64,000 nucleotides of DNA from Stercorarius parasiticus (Eukaryota; Chordata; Aves; Charadriiformes; Stercorariidae). Positions within the stretch are counted from its first letter, which is position 1. The number at the start of each line of letters is the position of its first letter. The DNA lies in NCBI GenBank assembly GCA_013396915.1, contig VWZL01003406.1:313078-377077 (forward strand). The letters run 5' to 3'. The position numbers were made by a program, and so were the translations under genes. The notes under the pieces are model-generated. The model did not search any database. It was not told the DNA's origin and was given only the letters and a program-made list of their open reading frames with translations. Below are positions 23,701 through 36,009 of this stretch, one piece after another.

Positions 23701-25694
23701 TTGGATTTATTTCTATAACATACATAGTTGGACAAACAAATCTTTAATTTAAAAAGTATTTCCTTTACCAGATTGTTTTAGGTTTACGTATAACATTTTC
23801 ATAATAATCTTTCATTATGATAAGTGAAAACTCAAAGCTCCATACTTACTTTTTGTCTCTATGATGAATTACTATAACAATCAGAAATTTAATATTTTGT
23901 TTCTTAAAGTTTTTTTAAAATTCAAAGGTAGTTTGAAAAGATTTTTAATAAGAATTTTTGGAATTATTTTTTTTCTTGTATCAGGTGTCAAAATATTGCC
24001 TAGGAAGACTTTACGTTCCTTCAATCAGGATATGTTACAAATCTTTCATTTTTATAATATTAATTGCAAAATCTTACATTACAAAAGGAAGCGTTGCCTA
24101 TACTTGAATCATATTTATGTCACATTAATGGAAATATTACCAAGGTCATGTAACACTTTTGTTCGCAATCCCTCTTTACTTGAAGGAAAAACTTGAATGT
24201 TCTGTTTTGAGTACTCAGCAATTTGGCTTTCACTCAGAGGCACACTGCCTATGTTGTCACATGAATAACATAACCACTCAACTTAATTGATCTTGATAGT
24301 AATCTAGTGTATTTTAGAAGTAAAATAAATTCAGATTCCATTTCTGTTTCCTAAATTATTTCATCTAGCAAAAAAAAGACTGATTGCAAGAAAGAATGAC
24401 TCACAATGTGGTGAACTGCTACAGATCATATTGCTTAGAATTTTTTTGATTTCATAGTTTTTTAGCCCTGGACTTTCCTCTGGATCAGGTACCATTTGTT
24501 CTCTCTAAGGCACCTTAAACCAAGCAAAACCCCCTATCATTAGTTCTTATTAAATTGACCAACATATGAACGTGGTTTTAGTTGATCTGGATCAAATTTG
24601 TGCATATAGACCATCCAGTATGATTAAAGATAAGCGAAATATTACCTACCTGAGAAACACTTTTACAACCACTTGGATACTTCTGGTTTGCTATTCAAAA
24701 GTTATTCTGAATTTCTTCTTGCCTTTAAATTATTTCAAAGCACTTTCATATTCTCAGTGAAGTTTTGTTCTTCAAGCAGTTCCAAGAAGCAAAGGGCAAG
24801 AAGTCGATCTTTTGAAAGACTTGTAAGATGAGCAAGCAGGTGACTGAGGGAAGAAAATGCGTTAAATAACCTGAAAACGCTCTGGATAAGAAAAAAGAAA
24901 CAGAAAAAAAAAAAAAAAAGAGGAGCTTAAATCCTAGCACATTTAGTACGCATTCACACACAAAGATCCATACTATTTTCTATATACACAGTCACGCATA
25001 TATCCAACACATATACATAGGTACAAATATATACAGATATTGCCAGAGAATAACAGAAAAATTATGCAGCTTGATGGGTATTTCATCTTTGCCACTTTCA
25101 AATGTCTTTACCACCATGTCTTTACCATATAGTAACAACCACATGTTACTATATTTTGACTTATATCACATTCCTTTAATTAAGAATTCTCAACACTTTA
25201 GGTAAAGCGTTCATACACAATTACATTTTATTTATGCAGAAAAAAAAAAAAGGCGGGGAGAAGAGGTTTTATAGATCCTTTAATTTCAGTGCTATTTCCT
25301 GAGGAAAAACAATTCCAGTTCAAAGCTGTGATCAGTTTCATTTATAAGTAAAATCACAAGTGTAATCCTATAACATCACATTCTTCGCTGGTTGTTTTGG
25401 AGTATGTATATCCAAGGAATGTTGGCACAACAGCCAATAAACCATCTGCAGATCTGAGTATCCTCAAAAGACTACAAGAAAATAAAAACAATAAATGCAA
25501 TATCTACTCTATACAATAAATGGCCTGAGATAACACTAATTTACGTAATTTCTGATAGCTGCATGGATACTAGCTGTCATGTAATACCAAGCCCAAAGCA
25601 GCTACATAGAATACACCAAAAATACATGTTAATTGGCTAAAACCAGTCTTAATCAGAAACATTTGTCAATTGTGGCTAACCGTGCACTTCTAGG
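20769..25694. other. Non-coding AT-rich DNA
   Basis: No supported gene. Two consecutive open frames (21343-21672, 21679-22062, 109 and 127 codons) follow an acceptor-like TTGTAG, but they resemble nothing I know. The rest is very AT-rich, with A runs at 24904-24919 and 25240-25251 and a TA/CA-rich patch at 24975-25040. Confidence 0.5.
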
Positions 25695-25880
25695 TTGGCT
25701 ACCACAGTAGGTAACTGTGGATTAATACCAGTTCCAAAACTGGTGTTTATGCATGAACCAGAATATTCATGCCTCAGCAAGAGGCACGGAGGAGAGGGAA
25801 GATGGAGCCTCTCTGCTAAACCAGCACGATCCATCGCACCACTGAGAATCCGCGGAGGAGGCAGAACCCTCACCAGGTAA
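25695..25880. other. GC-richer patch with three short stem-loops
   Basis: Three perfect short stems follow each other: CCACAGT (25702-25708) with 25714-25720; ACCAGT (25727-25732) with 25739-25744; GCATGAA (25751-25757) with 25766-25772. After them comes a CpG-containing purine-rich stretch (ATCCGCGGAGGAGG) and a donor-like CAGGTAAAA at about 25874. Both strands are open for about 60 codons, without recognisable peptides and with a TTG rather than ATG start. It could be a non-coding RNA exon, a conserved regulatory element or an old insertion. I cannot decide which. Confidence 0.3.
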
Positions 25881-28272
25881 AAAAGTTACAGACCGTGATT
25901 TATATGTTGGAACAGAGAACGGCACAGAGAACCCCAGAATGACACGTGGCTAAACACTTTTGCTTCTTTTGGAAACAGAAAGGAAAAGTAATTTTTAGTT
26001 GAAAAATTAAATTTTTCAATGGTAGACTACTTGTCTTCATAGGAAGCTCAATTAGAAGCTCTTATAACTCACTTCAGCCTAAATACTGCACAGACAGAAA
26101 CTCTCCAACACAAATTAACCTACAAGAATTAAAATAATGACAAGCACAATCTCTGCCCTTTTACCTACTAAGTTCAGGGCCTCATCCTGAATTCTCTTGT
26201 ATCGAAGTATTTGAAAAACTGTATGGAAGAGTGATTAACTTCAGTGAAATTAATTCTCATTAACCCCTTTTGACACTAGAAAATAAAACACTTTAATGAA
26301 TTAATACTGAAATTAAAGTTCATTGATACCTAGAAGAGATTATATCTCCTCGAAAAAGATTTTATACTTTCTTCCAACAGACATCTTTTATCCTAGTTGT
26401 CAGATCTTTCTTCAGACCGCTTTTTCTCTGTGTGAATATGAAAGCAGTTTTTACAAGAAGCTGCTAAACAATTTCTTTATGTGACCATAGCAACATCCCA
26501 TGAAGAAAGCACATTTCCCTGGAAAACAGAATTAAATCGATCCATGTTACTGATGCTAAAGAGCAGTCGTTCCAATAAATAGTCTTATTCAAGTCAAAGA
26601 GATTACTTTTGCGAGAACCTACTTTTGGTAAATATATACTTTAAGTTTTATATGCTTTATACCAGAATCACCATCTTAAATTCAGACCCTCTTAAATGAA
26701 ACAGGATTTTACGGTCAGGAAAGGGAAAAAGCAGTAGCATGAAAGGTAATGAAAATTACAAAGAGCTAACGCAGTGAATCTTGACCCTTTCATGCTAATT
26801 AGCTGAAGTAACTTGAGAAAAAAACTGGTTCCCTCTTGTTGGAATGTAACAAACTCATGAATGAACTAATGAACTTCTTAGTTTACAGAAAATGCAATCA
26901 GATCAGTGAGACTGTACGTTATTTAATTATGTCAGTTAACAGGCAATGCTAATCAATGCATTGAAATATGAGTGAAATATAGAACTAAGATTGGAAAGCC
27001 ATTTTTCAAAAACCCAAACTGCACTGTTAAATCACAAATTTATTCGCAGCTAAGGAATGCAGACTTCAAACCAATATATCTAACTACTGAAGTTTATTTA
27101 TGTGCGACATCAATGTGATTTAGACACCTAAATCCAACAGCCACTCTGAACATACCAGCCTGAATTACAAGCTTTTGGAGCAGCATAAGCCCTGAAGTAA
27201 TGTAATGCAGCCACATTGACAACATCTAGAATTTTACTGTATATCAGGCATGCCATACATCTGAACTGAAAGAGAATGAAAACAGCTACCTGTAAATAAT
27301 AGTACCCAGATGTGGTACAAGGTGCTTGAGGCAGTATTTTAGGAATAAAACACTGAAAACAGCTTCCATTGTCATCATGACTAACCCCTTGTTGCCTGAG
27401 ACAATCTGTACAGCCCAGTCCCTTCCATAAGCACTCTCTCACCAAATTGGTTAGATAGCATAGCTGAAGCAGACCTAAAAAAAGGCTACTTCAAAAACTC
27501 ATTTTTATTCTGGCTACCAGCTCCCTATTATTCTAATGTTTGCTGTATTTGTCTTCATTGTCCTTGATCCTTTGTCTCATGTGCATTTGCTCTTTGACCA
27601 TCATGGTTTCTCCTTTTGATAAATTTCTAACAAGTAATTGTACAATCTAAGAACTAGATAGAAAAAGACACCCTCTTTCAGCACTCTGGTAAAATGAGCT
27701 CCCTACTTTTCTAATTACTCCAGCAGCATTTCACTAGGCTTCCTCTAGATGACTAGAATTGAACAACATATGCAGGTCAAGGGCGTAACACTGACTTTCA
27801 GTTTTTGTAATGCTTTCGGTATTTCAGTAGTTGAGTGGAGGATTTTCTTTCTCTTTCCACAAATTCTTAGGATATTATCACATTAAAAAAAATGTAAAGC
27901 TACACGTAGCAGCAGCATTTTTGGTGGAAACATGTCAGTAAGCAGCAAAAATTAAGACACCAGACTGGAAGTACGCCTTTCTCAAGATGGTCTTCTCTAA
28001 TTTCTGTTGGAGTTTCACAGAGGGAAGGAGAGTGTTAACATAACTCACACCGTAGTATAGCCAGTGGCCTGGCAGCCTGCCCCAGAGTACCCAGTTTCCC
28101 ACCGCCTCATCTGCTGAGTTCTGCTGCTCATATGAGTTGTTCAATGGTAAGAGTCCCAGAGCTGCTTTGATCTCTCATGCTTTCACCAAAAAATAAAAAC
28201 CAAACAAACAAAAATAAAGCTTTGAATCTCACCAGTGCAAAAGATTGACATTCATAACTGGATTAAAGGATC
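25881..28272. other. Non-coding AT-rich DNA, nothing recognised
   Basis: No exon, RNA gene or repeat family is recognised. The 105-codon minus frame at 27128-27445 has no family resemblance. An A-rich CAAACAAACAAAAA tract lies at about 28186-28216. Confidence 0.55.
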
Positions 28273-28307
28273 TGTTTTACGTTCAGATAAATGTTTTACG
28301 TTCAGAT
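28273..28307. repeat. 16-bp direct repeat, period 19
   Basis: TGTTTTACGTTCAGAT occurs at 28273-28288 and identically at 28292-28307, with AAA between them. This is a recent small tandem duplication. Confidence 0.95.
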
Positions 28308-28479
28308 TTTAGGCTGATGCCTAAAACAATGATTAAATGTCTGTCCCACACTCATAGAAAACACTGGAAGCTTTGCACAGAATAGAGCCACAGACCCTAA
28401 AACATCTGAGTGAAGCAAAGCAAATTACCATACTGTGTGTCATTATAAATTAGAGTCAGAATAGACTCATTCCTTAATT

Positions 28480-29517
28480 TTGCCAAAGCCATTTGCCATA
28501 TTCCAAAAGTCATGGCAGTCTGGTGAGGTCCCCACTGACTGGAAAAGGGGAAACATAATCCCCATTTTCAAAAAGGGAAAGAAGGATGAACCAGGGAACT
28601 ATAGGCCAGTCAGTCTCACCTCCGTGCCTGGTAAGATTATGGGGCAGATCCTCCTGGAGGCGCTGCTGAGGCAGAAGAATAACAAAGAGGTGATTGGGTA
28701 AAATAAGCACGGCTTCACCAAGGGCAAATCATGCCTGACAAACCTGGTGGCCTTCTATGACAAGGTCACAACATCAATAGACAAGGGGAGAGCAACTGAT
28801 GTCATTTACCTGGACCTGAGCAAAGCCTTTGACACTGTCCCACATGACATCCTGGTCTCCAAGCTGATAAAATATGGGTTTGATGGACTGACAATTCAGT
28901 GGATAAAGAACTGGCTTGACGGCTGCACCCAAAGAGTGGCTGTCAATGGGTCCATGTCCAAGTGGAGGCCANNNNNNNNNNNNNNNNNNNNNNNNNNNNN
29001 NNNNNNNNNNNNNNNNNNNNNNNNNNNNNNNNNNNNNNNNNNNNNNNNNNNNNNNNNNNNNNNNNNNNNNNNNNNNNNNNNNNNNNNNNNNNNNNNNNNN
29101 NNNNNNNNNNNNNNNNNNNNNNNNNNAGATATGGACGTGCTGGAGCACGTCCAGAGAAGGGCCATGAGGATGATCAGAGGGCTGGAGCGCCTCTCCTATG
29201 AGGACAGACTGAGAGCGCTGGGGTTGTTCAGTCTGGAGAAAAGAAGGCTCCGAGGAGACCTTATAGCGGCCTACCAGTATCTTAAGGGGGCCTACAAGAA
29301 AGCTGGTGAGGGACTTTTTAGGATGTCGGGTAATGGTAGGACTAGAGGGAATGGATTAGAACTAGAGATGGGTCGATTCAGACTGGACATTAGGAAGAAG
29401 TTCTTCACCATGAGGGTGGTGAGACACTGGAAGAGGTTGCCCAGGGAGGTGGTGGAAGCCTCATCTCTGGAAGTGTTCAAGGCCAGGCTGGATGGGGCTC
29501 TGAGCAACCTGATCTAG
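28480..29517 (+). pseudogene. CR1 ORF2 reverse transcriptase, near-intact fragment
   Basis: The first segment (28480-28701) holds [37 protein letters not shown] and ILLEALL, then meets TAA where CR1 normally continues into QHGFTKG; the following codons still encode [12 protein letters not shown]. The second segment (from 28747) has [19 protein letters not shown] with the first catalytic Asp, then [18 protein letters not shown]. After the gap come [55 protein letters not shown] and [13 protein letters not shown], ending at TAG. The FADD box would fall in the gap and cannot be checked. The frame shown as open across the Ns depends on the placeholder length. Confidence 0.93.
28972..29126. other. 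Assembly gap (155 N)
   Basis: A run of N inside the CR1 reverse transcriptase. The distance between the codons for SKWR and DMD is 159 bases here, against 353 bases in the CR1 copy at 19303-20768, which itself lacks about 50 codons in that interval. The placeholder is therefore probably shorter than the missing sequence, unless this copy has a large deletion. Confidence 0.98.
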
Positions 29518-29612
29518 TGGGAGGTGTCCCTACTCATGGCAGGGGGTTTGGAACTAGATGATCTTTAAGGTCCCTTCCAACCCTAACAGTTCTATGATTC
29601 TATGATTGGCTC

Positions 29613-32600
29613 AGAGGGACAGATGGAGTCCTATTATTTTTGGAGGAAAGAGTGGTGTGACCACTGATGCCGCAGAAAAAGAAAAATCACTGACACCAAT
29701 ATAGTATTTTTTCCTGTGTCTACTGAGTTCTTTATGCTTGCATGAATTAGTTCTCGAGACTGACTTGGACAATTTTCTACCTATAAATTTAATCAAAGCA
29801 AGGTTGATTCTATGCAGCTGAGCATTCTGATAGTTACAAGGAAAAATTATCATTTCCACTTAGTTGTGCTGCATGGAAATTATAACAATACCTGTCATTC
29901 TAATGCAGAACTTCCTCACAGATCACTGTAAAAAAAGGAGAGAAGAAATTAAAATATGGTAGCAGCTCCTCTTCACACCTCCAGAACATATTAACAAAAT
30001 CAAAAATAGTTGCCCCGCCTCCTCAATCTATATTACTTATGTATTCTACTGTATTCTCTTTGAAAATTAGATCATTTACTCCTTGGATGTCTCTTAATAT
30101 CATCTGAATGATTGTTTTTATTATTCTTGCCTTGAACCCAAGACCTTTTATTTAGTTGTATTATCAAGTACTCATTCTTATGCCCTACTGTAAAACTCAG
30201 ACACATTGTCTCAGAATGGAAACTGGTATGGTGAGTACCATACAAAACTCACCTCAGCACACTAGATTGGAAATATTTGTCTCTCAGACTTGTCTCCAGT
30301 AAGGCAGTGAAAAGAAAACAAAAAATTCTTCCTTTGTGGGATACCTTCATGTATTAAACACAGATTAATAATTAAAAAAAAAAACTTCAAAAATCTGGAA
30401 TTCTGTCCAATTCAAAACTATTACTTGAGGTAAAATAGTCTCATTTAACACTGTAGAATAATCTCAGAAAAGTTTGGTGTAAATGGTATTAACGAATACA
30501 TTATTTTTCTTTTCACTGTTAATTTATTTGTTGCCACTGATTTTTTAAAATATTATCTTTCTTTCCTCAAATAGGACTCTCAATACATTCAGATATGTGA
30601 AAAGGAATGAATGTACTCTGAACAAGAAGTTTTCTTAGTCAAAACACACTTATTGTTATTTAATCTGGCAGAAATACACATAAAAATATGTCTAAGAAAA
30701 AGTACAAAGCATCACTGAGAAAGTTACCAAGCAACCACTGTTTAATGCTAAGTAAGAATAACGTTGTCTATCCAATTAGCGAGCCTACGTGAGAAAAATA
30801 CCTATGTTAAATCATAATATGCTATGAGATAAGAAATTCCACTACAAAATGCAGTTCTAATTGTAACTATCACCAGATGAAGCTACAGAAATAACACCAA
30901 ATGCATGGCATACTTACTGGAGGCATTGAAAATAGATAATTTTATTGCACAGTCTTTTCCAGAGATGAGCTAATGCAATCAATAAGAAATATGTCTGACC
31001 TTGCAGTGTCTGTAACATTCAATAAATATCTAGTACAATCTACAAGCAGTTTCTTAAAATTAGCCTATAACAAAACTGTATTTTCTAGTAAAATGAACAC
31101 ATCTGATATGACCAGCAATATCACTGCTCTCAAATTTGCAAAAGAGAATCCTAAGATAGCTAGTTGAACAATTTCATGCCTGTAGCGTGGTCAATTAGCT
31201 TAGAAATAGCGCCAGTGCAATTAGCTTATTTAAGGTCTTAAAAAAAGTAACAGTAATATCAGTACACTCTCTGGTGTTGCTACAGCAACACCAGAGTAAA
31301 AGTAGTTTATTATTAATCACTCCTGTAAACATATAAGGAAGGAATACACACACACAAGGTGCAGGATTTTACATTCTTAACCACAGCAGATTTAAACTAG
31401 TAGAACAAAAATCAATCAGATTATATTTTTAATTTTTTTTTAATTGAACACCTTTCTTGCAGAACATTCATTGGAGCAAAATCTCACAGAAAAAGAAAAC
31501 CAAACTAAACCCAAAACACGCACAGACAAACCAACGCACAAGGGTCAGAGAGAGCACTTCTAGTTAAAAAGTTGTATATCGTGGCATGTGTGTGGCTAAA
31601 TAAGAATGTCTGAAACATGACAAGTGATATTTATGCTGTTATTTGCAGGATTCTGCATTCTAGCTTTACAAGAAAACATTCAGATATGTTTACATAAGGT
31701 ACATGACTTCAGAGGAAAATTTTGCAATATTTCTTACAGTAGCAAGGAGGCATGTGTTAATGAGAAAGAATAAGTTGTTTACAGGCTGCGGAAACAGTGT
31801 GACTGCAAAATATATATTAGCATTAATAATAATAGCCAAGAGATCAGCTCTGTGATTGCGGCCAAAGTGTGATTTCTCTTCCATTTTACCATTGTGCATA
31901 ACAATCAACTATTTATTCCATTTGTATTACCAGCTTTGACTTTTTTTCCCCTTTGTTTTCTGTTGCTATTTTTCAGTAATCCGTAAGTCTGAAAGCATTC
32001 CTTGCAAAGACTACAAGAAGATAATTTAACCATCACTCAAACTCAATTAATTTTTGATCATTCTATAGAGCTGGTTCAATTCAATGTACAATTATTCATA
32101 CGATAATTTAAGTAACAAAAATGTTAACATTTGCACATCTCTCAAAAGAAACATGTCGGTTCTCTTATTGCTGTAAGTATTCACTACAACAACAGATATC
32201 TCAATGTAACTTGATTTTCAAAAGGCTTCTGCAGAATAATAGCTAATGGTATTTGCACTTTCATTTTCATAACTTGGATTTAAAGAACAACAAATATGTA
32301 AAGGCAGTATTCATCTTTCATAGAATAGATAAAGCCCAACATTTTTTTGATAGAACAGGGCCTATTTTCTTGAGTTACAAACACGTTTATGTTCTTTCAA
32401 CTTAGTATTACTTCTTGCTTGTACTTGCAGTACCTCTGCTATGCTTTATATTATTCCTTGAATCCGTTGCAGACAACATGAGCACAGCCAGAGAGCTACA
32501 CTACTCCACCAAACATGCTCTTAAAAACACCGCTTATCGGTGGTCTGTTTATTCTTTCCAGATTGCTACCAAAATTTTGCTTGTAAAATGTCACTGTTCC

Positions 32601-35600
32601 CTTCACCACTCTTTTACAATCTATGTTACATTGCTAGTCTATTGTAAAGCTGCGTCACTGTTACCACCATTTTTCTCTGCTTTTTTTGCGTTATCTCATC
32701 AAAAATTCTTAAAATATATGCTTTTGAAATCATATGATTAAATAAGACTAACAGAATTACCTTACTTCTTTTTTTCTCTTTTTTTCCCTCTTTTTTTTTT
32801 TTAAATAGGGTAAATCCTGAAAATAGAAACACAGAATTATTTATGAAATAAAAACAACCATGTTTGTATTTACCTTAAAGTTCAGAATATTCATGGCAGC
32901 AGCACAACTGAGTGGTCTAGATTTGCGTGGAGATGGTTGGGATTTGGGGACGGGGGTGGTTTCGGTTAGTTGAGGGTGGGTTGGCACTTGAGGTTGACAG
33001 TACTAGTTACATAGTAGGGTAATATTTTTTAATACTATTGAATTTTCCTGCTTAGCTATGCATGGGAAGTGTTATCCTTCTACCATAAACTTCAGAATTA
33101 TACTGTTGTAATTCCACTGACTTCAAGGTACTTTTTGATTCACTAGATCTTTTGATTGTATGGTTGGGCTGGGATAGGGTCTGTCTCTCTGACTAAAATA
33201 TCATACAGATAACAACAATCTAGATTACTTACTGCCGTCCTGTTAGATTAGCCTTTTAGCAGGTTTTTCTTTGTGGTAAATATAATGTTCAAATGACGCT
33301 AGAAGGCTTTTTATACTTTGAGTCCTATTTACCTCTATTGCCCTTTTCTTCAGGAGTGAAACAAATCATTAATAATGATTTCTCGGAACAAGTTTTCCCA
33401 TCAGTGGCATAAAGACTTACACCTCAGGGGCTTTGGTAAAATTGTTCATGATTGCACAAGTAAACACAAAGATATGCGTGTTTCTGTAAGGATTTAGACC
33501 ATGTATATGGCTAATAAAGACAAGATCTGCCAAAATTCATTAGTGTATTAATCTTCTAATAGCTCAACTATAAAGGGAATTTAACTGACGTTTTATTTCA
33601 TCCTGCAATTAACAACAATATGCCTAAAAAAGCAGCTTATTTAGTCATAAAAATGTGCTAGAATGGTTGAAGTGGTTCAGAAATGCAAAGAGAAGCAATC
33701 AACTGCCTTTACATAGTGATTTTTACTTCTGTTAGAAGTCCAGCTCTGCTATTTGTCTCCCAATGGCAAATTGCACTGTTTGCAGAAAGGCACTATCTTT
33801 TAACTTCTTTTTTTTCTTTTTTTTTAACAAAATAATTATTTTCTTAAGTCCCAGAGACTAATTTAAGTTCCTTACCTTCCACAGTTCATAATGTTTCTCC
33901 ACAAAAATTTCACACTTCTCATTTACTTAGAGGTGAAAAAAACAAAGTATCAAACCTTCCTGGGAAGAAACCTCTTCCAAGTGAATAATTTTTTTATTCA
34001 CTCCCCTCAGAAAAATCACTCCTTGTAAGCATTTATTTTTCTCTTGATCTGACAAGGTTTTGGCTGGAAAAAGACCTTACTGGAGGTCAAGCCTTGCTTT
34101 CACGCCCTGGAGTGAAAAGCACTGAAAGCCCCACCTTCAACTAAACATGTAGACCTAGATGTCAGCTGAAGTCTTGGGAGAGGAGGTAAACAAAACGTCT
34201 CAAGATGATTTGAGGACAAAGATGATAAGGGTAAAGAGTGGGAAATTTCTCTCATCAATATCGATGGCACACACCATACTGAAAACTGATCTGCTGATGT
34301 ATTCCGAGTAAAACATTGAACTGTATGGAGGTGACTAACTTCGATTACACCAGTTCTCTTTTGTGCAAGCAAAAGCACTTCAGTTGTTTAGTCAACTTTA
34401 GTTGATGTGCAAGGCTGACACTATGCAATGAGGCTGACACTACTCAGCAACAATCTCAGCAGCTGAGATTGTTAAAGTTGCCCTTTCCCCAGGGGCTGGG
34501 ATGGCAACGGACAATCGGGAAACACAGGCCTTTCAGCATCACATCACATCACATGATTAGCAGGTCCCAGAGCCACCTATTTCTGCTGCTAGCTCAGCAC
34601 TATTTTCAGGAGACAATACTTACCTCCACTGCAGGGAAATTAAAGCCCAAGCAAAGTCTCAACTCAGGAACACCTGGAGGTCCAAACAGCAGGCTGCAGA
34701 TTCAATCTCAACAAAATGTGCATGACATCTAGAAAATGGCAGCTGCTGCTTTAACCAGAACCAATCAGGTCCATTGAGATCATCAGGTCATATTCCCAGT
34801 GAAAAACCTCAGTTGACACTGGATTTTTTTCTATCCTAATAAAAGTACTGGAATGAGTAGCAAGAAAAAATGAAACAAAGTTCCATCAATCCTCACATTG
34901 ATTTGAATTTAAAGTCAGAACCTAGGCATGATGCTGGCAGGACAACAGCACTGGACTAATCATTTGCCAAACCGGGAAAATACATGAGTGTGAGCCATGA
35001 AGCCAACACTTCAGGGAAGCTGAATTTAGGCTGCTAGTGAACTCTCTGCAGCAGGGCTCCAGGAACCATGCTCCACCACACAGCACAGCAGCTGCCCAGC
35101 CAGGGGTTAAGAAGGTACAGAGAGGCTGCCCCAGACATGGCAAGAGGTTGCAAACAGATTCCTTGTTCCAGCAGTCAAGGTCACCTGCACATGTCACTAT
35201 TTATTATCCCATAGGGCAATACTGAAGAGGAGTTCCTACAACAATGGCATCTCATTCTCAGAGACAAATAAGTTTAAAAGATCATCTTTTTGCTGATACA
35301 CTGAACATTGAAATTCAGTCCATTCTTTCAATGGAGCACTCTTCCAAAGACCTCTTTAGCACTTGACTTGCTGTTGTTGCTCTTGGGGTAAAACACCGCT
35401 GTATGTGGAAAGCTCAACAATAGTCACTCACAACACATCAATAAATGCAATTCATTTTTAGCATGATATCCTAGGGAAGAAAGGCTTGTGCAGTCAACAC
35501 ACTCCACAGCCATGTCTGGCTCTTAGCTCACCTCAAAATAATTATTTAATCTGTTGAACAATTTAAAAAGAATTTAAAATAGGGGTGTGGTCTCCCATTA

Positions 35601-35862
35601 GCATCCAAGAAGAGTCTTCACCTGCTTCAATCACTCTGAAAGGATGTTGTGAGCCACTGCGTGTAATTATAAATAGCTGCAGACAACAATATTCACTCAC
35701 ATTAATGAGGTATCAAACACTCCTGCTAGGGAAACAACAGGAGCTTACAGCATGAGCTAATTTCTTCTTCACTGTTATTCAGGTGTGCTGTCAGTTACAC
35801 ATTTCGGGGTAAGTAAGAGCATTGCTTGAATTTTTGCAGGTATTGATCATGAAAAAAGATTT
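29613..35862. other. Non-coding AT-rich DNA
   Basis: No supported gene. It contains a small perfect hairpin (GTATGGT/ACCATAC, 30226-30243), a near-perfect palindrome (31269-31296), a CAAACCC-type A-rich tract (31486-31526), a T-run cluster (32765-32805) and a short ATCAC run near 34540. Open frames are short and unrecognised. Confidence 0.55.
31269..31296. repeat. Near-perfect palindrome, 13-bp arms
   Basis: CTCTGGTGTTGCT (31269-31281) is followed, after only two bases, by its exact reverse complement (31284-31296). As RNA it would form a 12-bp stem with a four-base loop. That is too short for a typical microRNA precursor. Confidence 0.92.
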
Positions 35863-36009
35863 TCATAGAATCACAGAATGGTTTAGGTTGGAAGGGGCCT
35901 TAAAGATCATCTGGTTCCAACCCTCCTGCCATGGGCAGATACATCTTCCACTAGACCAGGTTTCTCAAAGCCCCATCCAACCTGACCTTGAACACTTCCA
36001 GGGATGGCG
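35863..36009 (-). mobile_element. CR1 retrotransposon, 3' end fragment
   Basis: It starts with the reverse complement of the CR1 terminus (TCATAGAATCACAGAATGG) and includes the 3' UTR and the last codons of ORF2 (CTCAAAGCCCCATCC, CACTTCCAGGGATGG). It is about 147 bases and strongly 5'-truncated. Confidence 0.96.

Larger units (their letters stand above)
28470..29612 (+). mobile_element. CR1 retrotransposon, 5'-truncated, contains an assembly gap
   Basis: Similarity to CR1 ORF2 begins at about 28470 and runs to the stop at 29517. It continues through the 3' UTR (GATCTAGTGGGAGGTGTCC, GATCTTTAAGGTCCC) to the octamer end TTCTATGATTCTATGATTGG at 29612. It is the best-preserved copy in the window: apart from one in-frame stop and the gap I see no frameshift, so it is probably among the youngest here. 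The 155-base N run lies in the core of the reverse transcriptase. Confidence 0.97.

Noticed and set aside
31269..31296. Palindrome as a microRNA precursor
   Set aside because: The stem is only about 12-13 bp with a tiny loop; microRNA precursors need roughly 25 bp or more.
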